From Bacteroidota bacterium (GTDB lineage Bacteria; Bacteroidota; Ignavibacteria; Ignavibacteriales; Melioribacteraceae), in the NCBI GenBank assembly GCA_023381535.1, contig JAMCSN010000180.1, positions 1-53,383 on the forward strand: DNA of 53,383 nucleotides, given 5' to 3'. The notes beneath the pieces were generated by a model, which saw only the letters and a list, made by a program, of their open reading frames with translations, was not told the origin of the DNA and did no database searches. The translations under genes and the position numbers were made by a program. Shown here piece by piece: positions 1 to 7,754 of the stretch (its first letter is position 1; each line of letters begins with the position of its first letter).

Positions 1-89
1 CTTAACAATTATTTAATCTACGTTCGGCATATAAATAAGTTTGCAATTTCTATTTTAGCATTTGTTTTTAGATTAAAATATTTAAGGGC

Positions 90-1115
90 ATGAGTAAGAA
101 GAAAATACTTTTTATTTGCGGATCGATAAACCAAACATCGATGATGCACCAAATTTCTTCCGGTCTGGAAGACTACGAGTGTTACTTCACACCATACTAT
201 GCCGATGGACTGATCAACTTCGTTGCCAACAAAGGATTTCTCGGCAACACAATCCTGGGCGGCAAATTTCGAAAAAATACGGAACGATACTTAGCCAGCA
301 ATAATTTGAAGATTGATTACCGCGGTGTAAACAATAATTACGATTTAATCTACACATGTTCCGATCTTATCATTCCAAAAAACATCAGGAACAAAAAAGT
401 AATTCTCGTTCAGGAAGGAATGACCGATCCCGAAACGGTAATGTTTCATTTAGTTAAGTATCTGAAATTGCCGCGTTGGCTTGCAAGCACTTCTTCAACC
501 GGAATTTCGAATCAATACAGTTTGTTCTGTGTTGCGTCGAACGGTTACAAAGATTTGTTCATACGCAAAGGCGCGAAAGAAGAAAAAATAGTTGTCACCG
601 GAATACCAAACTTCGACAACGCTAAACAATATTTGAAGAACGATTTTCCTCACAAAAATTATGTTTTGGTCGCCACGTCCGATGCAAGAGAAACGTTAAA
701 GTATGATAACAGGAAAAAATTTATAAAAGAGTGCGTTGAAATTGCCGGCGGCAGACAACTAATTTTCAAATTGCATCCAAACGAAAAGACAGCACGCGCT
801 AAAGCTGAAATCAACCGATATGCGCCGGGCGCGCTTGTTTACCAGCACGGAAACACCAATCACATGATTGCCAACTGTGATGTGCTGATTACCAAATATT
901 CTTCTGTAGTTTACGTCGGGCTCGCTCTCGGCAAAGAAGTTCATTCGGCATTTAAGATGGAAGAGTTGAACCGTTTGATGCCGATTCAGAACAACGGAAC
1001 TTCGGCGGAAAGAATTGCGCGCATCGGAAAACATTTGCTTGAAATGCCGGATACAACTCTTGATGAAATTCGTCACACGTACAATCTAGAATCAGTTTTA
1101 TCCGGGCAAGAATGA
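90..1115 (+). CDS. GT-B-fold glycosyltransferase / glycerophosphotransferase-like protein
   Basis: 341 residues, no signal peptide. The C-terminal half has the look of a CDP-glycerol glycerophosphotransferase or other GT-B nucleotide-sugar transferase: VTGIPNFD at 169-176, KLHPNE at 227-232 and ITKYSSVVY at 267-275, the usual pattern in which a lysine/histidine and a serine pair line the donor site. The N-terminal half (ILFICGS) is a Rossmann-like start. The ATG sits a few bases after a TTTAAGGGC stretch. It overlaps the next gene by 4 bp (ATGA), so it is translationally coupled to the cytidylyltransferase. Inferred role: transfer of the CMP-activated or nucleotide-activated acidic sugar made by the following genes to a surface polysaccharide or lipid. 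The exact donor and acceptor cannot be read from sequence; a PseG- or epimerase-like hydrolase is an alternative. Confidence 0.65.
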   Translation: MSKKKILFICGSINQTSMMHQISSGLEDYECYFTPYYADGLINFVANKGFLGNTILGGKFRKNTERYLASNNLKIDYRGVNNNYDLIYTCSDLIIPKNIRNKKVILVQEGMTDPETVMFHLVKYLKLPRWLASTSSTGISNQYSLFCVASNGYKDLFIRKGAKEEKIVVTGIPNFDNAKQYLKNDFPHKNYVLVATSDARETLKYDNRKKFIKECVEIAGGRQLIFKLHPNEKTARAKAEINRYAPGALVYQHGNTNHMIANCDVLITKYSSVVYVGLALGKEVHSAFKMEELNRLMPIQNNGTSAERIARIGKHLLEMPDTTLDEIRHTYNLESVLSGQE

Positions 1116-1912
1116 AAATCGTTACTATTATACAAGCGCGCATGTCGTCAACCCGTCTGCCTGGAAAAGTAATGCTGCCGGTTCTTAGTAAACCGCTTTT
1201 GGTTAGAATGCTCGAACGCGTGCAATCGGCAAAGTTGATCGGCAGTTTGGTGGTTGCCACATCAACGAACTCTGATGACGATGAAATTGAAAAATTGTGC
1301 GAACAAAATAACATAACATGTTTCCGCGGACACCTTACCGATCTGCTAGACAGGCATTATCAAGTTGCGATTAAATTTGGCGCAGATGCAATCGTGAAGA
1401 TTCCGTCGGACTGCCCGCTCATTGATCCGCGTGTAATAGATAAAGTAATCCAGCATTTTATAAATTATGAAGAATACGATTTTGTGAGCAATCTTCATCC
1501 GGCAACTTATCCCGATGGTAACGATGTGGAAATCATGTCGTTTGCTTCGCTTGAATGCGCATGGAAAGACGCCACAAAAGATTACGAACGCGAACACACA
1601 ACGCCGTTCATCTGGGAACATCAAGATGTTTTTAAGGTTGGAAACGTTGCCTGGGATAGCGGTTTGGATTATTCGACTTCACACCGATGGACAATTGATT
1701 ATCCCGAAGATTACGAATTCATAAGAAAAGTTTTTGAGGAACTTTATACTTCAAACCCGGTATTTAGTCTTAACGATATTTTAGATTTGCTGAAGCGCAA
1801 ACCGGAAATTGCTGAAATCAACAGTCAGCATCTCGGCAAATACTGGTACGAAAATTATCTTGACGAACTAACTCATATCGATGAATACAAAAAGAAGCTA
1901 AAGGACAAATGA
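1112..1912 (+). CDS. SpsF-type acylneuraminate cytidylyltransferase family protein
   Basis: 266 residues. It opens with the CTP-binding signature of this family, IIQARMSSTRLPGK at 6-19, and carries KIPSDCPLIDP at 96-106, the metal/sugar-binding segment. SpsF was named for Bacillus spore-coat polysaccharide synthesis; the wider family makes CMP-activated keto-sugars (CMP-NeuAc, CMP-Kdo, CMP-legionaminate). With NeuB- and KdsC-like enzymes in the same operon, the likely reaction is CTP plus an ulosonic acid giving the CMP-sugar. It overlaps both neighbours by 4 bp (ATGA on each side), showing tight coupling. The specific sugar is unknown. It is longer than classic CMP-NeuAc synthetases (about 225 aa) and matches the SpsF subgroup in length. 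Confidence 0.85.
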   Translation: MKIVTIIQARMSSTRLPGKVMLPVLSKPLLVRMLERVQSAKLIGSLVVATSTNSDDDEIEKLCEQNNITCFRGHLTDLLDRHYQVAIKFGADAIVKIPSDCPLIDPRVIDKVIQHFINYEEYDFVSNLHPATYPDGNDVEIMSFASLECAWKDATKDYEREHTTPFIWEHQDVFKVGNVAWDSGLDYSTSHRWTIDYPEDYEFIRKVFEELYTSNPVFSLNDILDLLKRKPEIAEINSQHLGKYWYENYLDELTHIDEYKKKLKDK

Positions 1913-2766
1913 CAAAAGAGAAATTACTCGAATTGCAGAAGACATCACTTAATGTTCGAGAACACATTATACGCATGTCAGGTAACGGCGGATGCTTTAT
2001 CGGCGCATCGCTTTCATGCGCTGATCTAATTGTTTATCTCTACAAAGAATTCTTGAACGTCTCGCAGCAAAATCTTAATGACCCCAACCGCGATTATTTT
2101 TTCTTATCGAAGGGACACGATGTGCCGGCTCTCTATGGTACTTACGTGGAACTCGGCTGGCTGGAGAAAGACCGTTTGAAAAATCATTTGAAGACGAACG
2201 ATTTTATTTATTGGCATCCGAACAGAAATATTCCGGGAATAGAATTTCATTCCGGCTCGCTCGGTCATAATCTTTCCGTCGCATGCGGTGTCGCGCTCGA
2301 TTGCAAGCTGCGCAATCAGAAAAACAAAGTTGTTGTTGTCGTTGGCGATGGTGAATTAAACGAAGGCTCGATGTGGGAAGCGCTGCTTGTTGCCGCCGCC
2401 TATAAACTGGATAATTTGCTGGTCGTCGTTGATCGCAATCAGTTTCAAGCAAACATGCAGACAGAGGATTTGATACCACTCAAGCCGCTTGATAAAAAAT
2501 TTGAAGCGTTCAATTGCAAAGTTGAAACCGTTGACGGACATGATTTTGATTCGCTCGACAATGTATTTTCAAAATTTCCATTTGAAAAAGAAAAAGTCTC
2601 TGTGATAATTGCTGAAACGACACGCGGCAAAGGTTTGCCCAGCATTGAAAAACGCGCCGACCGATGGTTCGTGAATTTTACAGACGAAGAAATTGAACAA
2701 CTGTTAAAAGAACTTCATGGCGAAGCGAAAGCGCACTTAACTTCCGAAACAATTGTGGCGAGATGA
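1909..2766 (+). CDS. Split transketolase, N-terminal (TPP-binding) subunit
   Basis: 285 residues, the length of the N-terminal half of transketolase. The thiamine diphosphate motif is intact: GDGELNEG at 146-153 followed by DRNQ at 175-178. SKGHDVPALY (67-76) and GSLGHNLS (116-123) hold the conserved active-site histidines. Split transketolases occur in central metabolism and also in secondary and polysaccharide clusters. Here the pair is embedded between a cytidylyltransferase and an aminotransferase/NeuB set, so it probably performs a dedicated two-carbon transfer on a sugar precursor instead of pentose phosphate work (inference). Overlaps the upstream gene by 4 bp. Confidence 0.9.
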   Translation: MTKEKLLELQKTSLNVREHIIRMSGNGGCFIGASLSCADLIVYLYKEFLNVSQQNLNDPNRDYFFLSKGHDVPALYGTYVELGWLEKDRLKNHLKTNDFIYWHPNRNIPGIEFHSGSLGHNLSVACGVALDCKLRNQKNKVVVVVGDGELNEGSMWEALLVAAAYKLDNLLVVVDRNQFQANMQTEDLIPLKPLDKKFEAFNCKVETVDGHDFDSLDNVFSKFPFEKEKVSVIIAETTRGKGLPSIEKRADRWFVNFTDEEIEQLLKELHGEAKAHLTSETIVAR

Positions 2767-2767
2767 T

Positions 2768-3673
2768 ATGACCTATTCAGAAATTGTACTTGACCTAATA
2801 AACAACGATGACCGCTACATGATCATGACTTCCGAGAATCGTGCGGCGTTTAGAAATTTACCGCCGCTAATCAAAAATAATTTTGTTGATACCGGAATTA
2901 CCGAACAAACAATGATCGGAATGGCGGCGGGACTTGCGTTGCGCGGTCGCGTACCGATCGTTCACGCGCTGGCAACATTTTTAACGATGCGGGCATTTGA
3001 GTTCATTCGCACCGATATTGGAATTGCCAATCTTCCGGTAAAAATTGTCGGCGCTGTTCCGGGATTTTTATCTGACGGCAACGGTCCCACGCATCAAGCA
3101 ATCGAAGATGTTTCGATCATGCGCGGTATTCCTAACGTAAATGTTTTCTGTCCGGCTGATGAAGACGATATGTTGAAAGGGCTGAAGAAAGTTATTCAGT
3201 ATCCGTCAGCTTTTTATATTCGTTATAACATGACAAAACCGGTTGTCGAGCACCTGGAGTTTGAAGTCGGGAAAGCTGAAGTTTTCGGAAACGGAAAAGA
3301 CGTGGCAATTTTAGTTTATGGATTTTTATTTAATCAAGCTTTCCATGCAAAAGAAATTTTGGAATCGAAAGGAATTTCCGTTCGATTGATAAATATTAGA
3401 ACACCGAAACCCGTTGACGAAGAAACCATCTTGAAAGCTGCGAGAGAGTGTAAATTAATCGTAACTCTGGAAGATCATTTCATCACTGGCGGATTGTACT
3501 CCATTCTAGCCGAAGTACTTTTGAAGAATAAGATAACTGCGAATGTTCTTCCTTTTGCTTTCATGGATAAATGGTTCAAACCCGGATTGCTCAACGATGT
3601 TCTTGAGTATGAAGGATTTACTGCAGAACAAATTTCGAAGAGAATAATTAAGCAATTAGCAATTAGAAGTTAG
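2768..3673 (+). CDS. Split transketolase, C-terminal subunit
   Basis: 301 residues from the ATG at 2768, which I prefer to a TTG start 15 bases upstream because it falls directly after the upstream stop (2764-2766). It contains the pyrimidine-binding domain with the catalytic glutamate in GITEQ (43-47) and the conserved stretch GFLSDGNGPTHQAIED, then a transketolase C-terminal domain (AILVYGF, VRLINIRTPKP). It partners the preceding subunit to make a complete ThDP enzyme at the subunit interface. It is the last gene before a four-helix-bundle insertion that separates it from the aminotransferase. The TTAG-rich spacer begins at its stop codon. Confidence 0.9.
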   Translation: MTYSEIVLDLINNDDRYMIMTSENRAAFRNLPPLIKNNFVDTGITEQTMIGMAAGLALRGRVPIVHALATFLTMRAFEFIRTDIGIANLPVKIVGAVPGFLSDGNGPTHQAIEDVSIMRGIPNVNVFCPADEDDMLKGLKKVIQYPSAFYIRYNMTKPVVEHLEFEVGKAEVFGNGKDVAILVYGFLFNQAFHAKEILESKGISVRLINIRTPKPVDEETILKAARECKLIVTLEDHFITGGLYSILAEVLLKNKITANVLPFAFMDKWFKPGLLNDVLEYEGFTAEQISKRIIKQLAIRS

Positions 3674-3690
3674 CTTTTAGTAATTTATAA
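3651..3690. repeat. TTAG-rich tract, left flank of the four-helix-bundle gene
   Basis: The tract repeats units such as AGCAATTAG, AGAAGTTAG and CTTTTAG. Read against the reverse complement of the tract at 4046-4083 it has the same units in inverted orientation (AGCTTTTAG, GTTTAGCAATTAG). The left tract covers the last codons and stop of the transketolase subunit. Confidence 0.5.
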
Positions 3691-3702
3691 TTGGGGATAA
3701 AA

Positions 3703-4062
3703 ATGAGAGACTTTAAAAAATTAATTGTATGGGAAAGATCGCACAAACTTGCTAGTGTTATTTATAGATTAACGAAACAATTTCCCAAAGAAGAATTGTA
3801 TGGAATTACATCGCAGATGAGAAGGGCTGCGATTTCGATTCCAACTAACATTGCTGAAGGTAGCGGCAAAAATACGGAGAAGGATTTTTCAAGATATTTG
3901 AGTATTGCTTCCGGATCTGCTAGCGAGGTAGAATATTTGTTGATCCTAGCCAAAGAGTTGGAGTTCATAGATAAGAAAGATTTTGAATTACTTATTACTG
4001 AAATCAACGAAATCAAAAAAATGTTAAATACTTTTCAAATAAAAATAAACGCTAATTGCTAA
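3703..4062 (+). CDS. Four-helix-bundle protein (23S rRNA intervening-sequence family)
   Basis: 119 residues from ATG 3703, chosen because GGGGATAAAA lies just upstream; a TTG at 3691 is in frame but has no better site. The family signature is complete: VWERSHKLASVIYRLT, then FPKEELYGITSQ, RRAAISIPTNIAEGSG and the helix EVEYLLILAKEL. These proteins form pentameric four-helix bundles; relatives are encoded in 23S rRNA intervening sequences and as accessory proteins of diversity-generating retroelements, and many stand alone with unknown function. Here no reverse transcriptase or rRNA is nearby. It interrupts an otherwise gapless biosynthetic operon and is flanked by TTAG-rich tracts, which suggests a mobile or recently inserted gene (inference). 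Confidence 0.9.
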   Translation: MRDFKKLIVWERSHKLASVIYRLTKQFPKEELYGITSQMRRAAISIPTNIAEGSGKNTEKDFSRYLSIASGSASEVEYLLILAKELEFIDKKDFELLITEINEIKKMLNTFQIKINANC

Positions 4063-4083
4063 ACGCTAACGGCTAAAAGCTGG
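4046..4083. repeat. TTAG/CTAA-rich tract, right flank of the four-helix-bundle gene
   Basis: Units CGCTAATTG, CTAAACG, CTAACGG and CTAAAAGCT follow one another around the stop codon. They are inverted relative to the left tract at 3651-3690. A third related tract (ATTAGTCGTTAG, TAGTTAGATATTAG) lies at 5424-5456 after the aminotransferase. Confidence 0.5.
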
Positions 4084-4091
4084 AGAATCCT

Positions 4092-5426
4092 ATGCCCAAT
4101 AAAGTTTCATTTAACAACGATTACCCGGAAATTTCAAAATCCGATGAACTCTACAAGCGCGCGCTCGGATTGATTCCTTCCGTGACTCAAACTTTAGCGA
4201 AGGGACCATCACAATACATAAAAGGTGTTGCGCCGAAATATTTGGCGAAAGGAAAGGGCTCACACGTTTGGGATGTTGACGGAAACGAATACATCGACTA
4301 CATGATGGGCGTTGGACCGTTATCGCTAGGCTATGCTTATCCAAAAGTTGATGAAGCAATTAAGAAACAATTGCAAGACGGAATAACTTTTTCCATGATG
4401 CATCCTCTTGAAGTTGAAGTAGCAGAATTAATCCGCGATGTTGTTCCGAATGCCGAGGCAGTCCGTTACAGCAAAACCGGTGCGGATGCAACGAGCGCGG
4501 CTGTTCGTCTCGCTCGCGCATACACTGGGAAAAATAAAATTCTGTGCTGCGGTTACCACGGCTGGCATGATTGGTACATTGCTGTCACGGCTCGTAATCA
4601 CGGGATTCCAGAAGCAGTTCAGGCAATTTCATTTACGTTTAATTACAATGATTTAGATTCCGTAAAAAATTCCATCGATGACGATGTAGCTGCCGTTATT
4701 CTTGAACCGGTTGTATTCCAAGAACCGAAAGACAATTTTCTGCATAAGCTTGCCGGTCTTTGCGAAGAAAAAGAAGTTGTATTAATCTTTGATGAAATGT
4801 GGACCGGATTCAGAATGGCACTCGGAGGCGCTCAAGAATATTTTGGAATCACTCCCGATCTTGCAACATATTCCAAAGCTGTTGCGAACGGAATGCCGAT
4901 TTCAATCCTAACCGGTAAAAGAAAAATTATGGATCTTGCCGATGAAGATATTTTCTTTTACACAACATTCGGCGGAGAGGCGCTTTCTTTGGCAGCAACA
5001 AAGGCTACCATCGAAGAGTTGCGTGATAAGAACGTTCCAAAATATTTGAACGAACAAGGAAAGAAACTGGAAGACGGATACAATTCTATTGCTCAAAAAC
5101 TTGGAATGGATTATACCAAAACAACCGGATACAACTGGCGTTCTCTGGTTACGTTTGATCAGAAAGGCGGCGATCCATTGCTGCAGAAAAGTTTGGTTCA
5201 ACAGGAAATGTTTAAGCGAGGAATTTTATGGCAAGGATTTCACAACATGTCGTTCTCTCACTCCGATGCCGATGTTGAATTCACACTGAAAGTTTACAAA
5301 GAAGTTTTGCCGATTCTTAAAAAAGCCGTTGAGCAAAACAACATCAAACAACTTTTACGCGGAGAACCGGTGCAGCCCGTTTTTCGCAAAGTGGATAATT
5401 TTAACATGAAGCCGGTGAGGAAATAG
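4092..5426 (+). CDS. Class III (glutamate-1-semialdehyde-like) aminotransferase
   Basis: 444 residues, PLP enzyme of the HemL/ornithine aminotransferase fold. Visible landmarks: YHGWHD at 155-160, the aspartate that binds the pyridine nitrogen in IFDEMWTGFR (232-241), and the Schiff-base lysine K262 in TYSKAVANG. GGAGAATCCT ahead of the ATG gives a ribosome site. HemL-like enzymes in sugar clusters move amino groups onto or within keto/aldehyde intermediates; here the presence of an SDR immediately downstream fits an oxidation-then-transamination pair (inference). A housekeeping role in haem synthesis is unlikely because no other haem gene is near and the C-terminal 60 residues are extended and lysine-rich compared with HemL. 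Substrate unknown. Confidence 0.85.
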   Translation: MPNKVSFNNDYPEISKSDELYKRALGLIPSVTQTLAKGPSQYIKGVAPKYLAKGKGSHVWDVDGNEYIDYMMGVGPLSLGYAYPKVDEAIKKQLQDGITFSMMHPLEVEVAELIRDVVPNAEAVRYSKTGADATSAAVRLARAYTGKNKILCCGYHGWHDWYIAVTARNHGIPEAVQAISFTFNYNDLDSVKNSIDDDVAAVILEPVVFQEPKDNFLHKLAGLCEEKEVVLIFDEMWTGFRMALGGAQEYFGITPDLATYSKAVANGMPISILTGKRKIMDLADEDIFFYTTFGGEALSLAATKATIEELRDKNVPKYLNEQGKKLEDGYNSIAQKLGMDYTKTTGYNWRSLVTFDQKGGDPLLQKSLVQQEMFKRGILWQGFHNMSFSHSDADVEFTLKVYKEVLPILKKAVEQNNIKQLLRGEPVQPVFRKVDNFNMKPVRK

Positions 5427-5489
5427 TAATTAGTCGTTAGTAGTTAGATATTAGAATTGCGGATTTAGAATTTTGAATTTGGAGATGTG

Positions 5490-6293
5490 ATGGAATTATT
5501 TTCATTAAAGAACAAAACGGCAATTGTAACCGGTGCGCTTGGACTAATCGGCAAAGAACATTGCCGAGCGTTGAGCGAAGCGGGTGCCAACGTTGTCGTT
5601 GCAGATATCAACGAAAAAGATTGCGTTAAATTCGCTAAGACTTTGCAAACGGAATCAATCGCCTTAGCATTGGATGTTACAAACCCGAATTCAATAAAAA
5701 AACTGCGCGATTCAGTGATTGCCAAGTTCGGACATATTGATGTTTTAGTTAACAATGCCGCTATCAACGACATGTTTGAAAATCCGAAAGCGGCAAGCGA
5801 ACAATCCAAGTTTGAAAATTATCCACTTGAACTATGGCAGAGATCAGTTGACGTAAATTTGACCGGAGTGTTTTTATGCTCGCAGATTTTAGGAACAATA
5901 ATGGCAAAACAAAAAAGCGGAAGCATAATTAACATTGCTTCAACGTACGGTATTACGGCGCCGGATCAATCGCTTTACATCAAGGAAGACGGGTCGCAAT
6001 CATTTTACAAACCGCCGGCATATTCCGCAACCAAAGGCGCAGTAATCATGTTCACAAAATATCTTGCCGCTTATTGGGGTAAGGACGGCGTTCGTGTTAA
6101 TACGCTTACCCCCGGCGGCGTGGAAAATTCTCAAGACGAATTTTTCGTAAAAAAATATTCTGAAAAAACTCCGCTGGGAAGAATGGCAAATCCAACCGAC
6201 TACAAAGGCGCTTTGATATTTTTAGCAAGCGATGCATCAAGTTATATGACCGGTGCTAATTTAGTTGTGGATGGCGGCTGGACCAGCTGGTAA
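5490..6293 (+). CDS. Short-chain dehydrogenase/reductase (SDR)
   Basis: 267 residues from ATG 5490, with GGAGA just upstream; a GTG at 5487 is adjacent but less likely. Classical SDR features: cofactor motif TGALGLIG (14-21), DV after strand 4, NNA at 88-90, catalytic S151, Y178 and K182 (YSATK). It ends with the usual GANLVVDGGW. The acidic residue after beta-2 (VVADI) suggests NAD(H) preference. Predicted to oxidise or reduce a hydroxyl/keto group on the sugar intermediate handled by its operon neighbours; exact position unknown. A 60-bp TTAG-rich spacer separates it from the aminotransferase. Confidence 0.9.
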   Translation: MELFSLKNKTAIVTGALGLIGKEHCRALSEAGANVVVADINEKDCVKFAKTLQTESIALALDVTNPNSIKKLRDSVIAKFGHIDVLVNNAAINDMFENPKAASEQSKFENYPLELWQRSVDVNLTGVFLCSQILGTIMAKQKSGSIINIASTYGITAPDQSLYIKEDGSQSFYKPPAYSATKGAVIMFTKYLAAYWGKDGVRVNTLTPGGVENSQDEFFVKKYSEKTPLGRMANPTDYKGALIFLASDASSYMTGANLVVDGGWTSW

Positions 6294-6319
6294 AATCAAA
6301 ACATAATACAGAGAGAACA

Positions 6320-6874
6320 ATGCCGAAGAAAAAATTAAGTAGACAACAGTTAATGAAACGCGCAGCAAAAATTAAATTGGTTTTAACCGACTGCGACGGC
6401 GTGCTTACCGACACGGGCGTGTATTACTCCGCAGAAGGTGAAGTAATGAAACGCTTTTCGATCCGCGACGGAATGGGCGTTGAAAGATTGAGAAAGTATG
6501 CCGATGTCGAAACCGGAATCGTTACAGGCGAATCGACAGAAATTGTTCGCAAGCGCGCTGAGAAACTTAAAATGAATGAAATCCATCTCGGCATAAATTA
6601 CAAAGACCGGCAGCTCAAAGAAATTTTTGAACGTAGAAATTTAAAACCGGAAGAAGTCGCCTTCATCGGCGATGATTCCAACGACGTTACTGTGATGCGT
6701 TTAGCGGGCTTAACCGCTTGCCCAAACGACGCAACTCAATTTGCAAAAAATGAATCTGATATTATTCTGAAAAACAACGGCGGTTACGGTGCGTTCAGGG
6801 AGTTCGCAGAAATCATCATAGAAGCAAAAACCAAAAAGAAATTTTATAGAAAGGACGACGATGGAACCAAATAA
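6320..6874 (+). CDS. KdsC-type HAD phosphatase
   Basis: 184 residues, C0-type HAD hydrolase without a cap domain. Motif I is DCDGVLTD with nucleophile D24 and acid/base D26; motif II VTGES near 68-72; motif IV GDDSND at 117-122. The length and motifs match KDO-8-phosphate phosphatase, and the same family dephosphorylates 9-phospho-nonulosonates. A GAGAGAAC site precedes the ATG. It overlaps the NeuB-like synthase by 14 bp. Its presence implies that the condensation product of the pathway carries a terminal phosphate, as in the Kdo and mammalian sialic acid routes, not the free-sugar route of bacterial NeuB. No kdsA or kdsB is in the window, so a housekeeping Kdo role cannot be excluded but is less likely in this context. 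Confidence 0.88.
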   Translation: MPKKKLSRQQLMKRAAKIKLVLTDCDGVLTDTGVYYSAEGEVMKRFSIRDGMGVERLRKYADVETGIVTGESTEIVRKRAEKLKMNEIHLGINYKDRQLKEIFERRNLKPEEVAFIGDDSNDVTVMRLAGLTACPNDATQFAKNESDIILKNNGGYGAFREFAEIIIEAKTKKKFYRKDDDGTK

Positions 6875-7754
6875 AATAAAAATAGGCAGCAAATTTATCG
6901 GCGAGGGTGAACCGGTTTATATCATTGCCGAAATCGGTATCAATCATAACGGTTCGGTTGATATTGCAAAAAAACTTATCGACGGCGCCGTAAAAGCCGG
7001 TTGCGATGCTGTAAAATTTCAGAAACGCACGCCGGAAATTTGCGTGCCGCGAGATCAATGGGAAATTGAACGCCAGACCCCATGGGGAAGAATTACATAC
7101 ATCGAGTACCGCAGAAAAGTTGAATTTGGATTTGAAGAATATTTTGAGATCGACGGCTACTGCAAAGAAAAAGGAATCGATTGGTTCGCTTCGCCGTGGG
7201 ATGAAGTTGCTGTGGACTTTCTAGAAAAATTCAATCTTCCGATTTATAAACTTGCATCAGCGTCGTTAACGGATTTATCTCTGTTGAAAAAAATCAGAAA
7301 CACCGGCAGACCGGTAATTTTATCAACCGGCATGTCAAGCATGGATGAAATAGAAACCACAGTTGAACTAATGGGAACCGAAAATATTTTGTTAGCGCAA
7401 TCGACTTCTAATTATCCGTGCAGTCTGGAAGAACTTAATTTGAAAGTCATTCAGACATTCAAAGAAATGTATCCCGAAGTGCCGATCGGTTATTCGGGTC
7501 ACGAAACCGGTCTCGCTCCAACTCTTGCTGCTGTTGCTCTCGGTGCTACATTTGTTGAAAGACACATCACGCTCGACCGCGCCATGTGGGGCACAGATCA
7601 AGCTGCGTCTATTGAACTTGTAGGATTGAATAGATTGGTCAAAGACATTCGCGATATTGAAAAAGCTTTGGGCGACGGAATCAAAAAAGTTTACGAAAGC
7701 GAATACGGAAACATTAAAAAACTGAGACGTGTTAAAAATAACATCCATGTTTGA
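6861..7754 (+). CDS. NeuB-type ulosonic acid synthase lacking the SAF domain
   Basis: 297 residues. The TIM-barrel catalytic domain of N-acetylneuraminate synthases is complete: AEIGINHNGS near 23-32, VKFQKR at 51-56, STGMSS at 155-160, YSGHE at 211-215 and ERHITLDR at 233-240 with the following WGTDQAAS. These enzymes condense phosphoenolpyruvate with an aldose. Typical NeuB proteins are about 345 residues and end in an antifreeze-like SAF domain that reaches over the partner active site; this protein stops after KKLRRVKNNIHV, just where that domain should begin, and the next gene overlaps its end, so no SAF domain is hidden downstream. The substrate is therefore probably not plain ManNAc, or another subunit supplies the missing contact (inference). 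Confidence 0.88.
   Translation: MEPNKIKIGSKFIGEGEPVYIIAEIGINHNGSVDIAKKLIDGAVKAGCDAVKFQKRTPEICVPRDQWEIERQTPWGRITYIEYRRKVEFGFEEYFEIDGYCKEKGIDWFASPWDEVAVDFLEKFNLPIYKLASASLTDLSLLKKIRNTGRPVILSTGMSSMDEIETTVELMGTENILLAQSTSNYPCSLEELNLKVIQTFKEMYPEVPIGYSGHETGLAPTLAAVALGATFVERHITLDRAMWGTDQAASIELVGLNRLVKDIRDIEKALGDGIKKVYESEYGNIKKLRRVKNNIHV

Noticed and set aside
759..1076. 105-aa minus-strand ORF in the first glycosyltransferase
   Set aside because: Antisense shadow, no supporting start.
4092..5426. Annotation as hemL
   Set aside because: Context is sugar biosynthesis, with no other haem genes, and the C-terminus is longer than in HemL.
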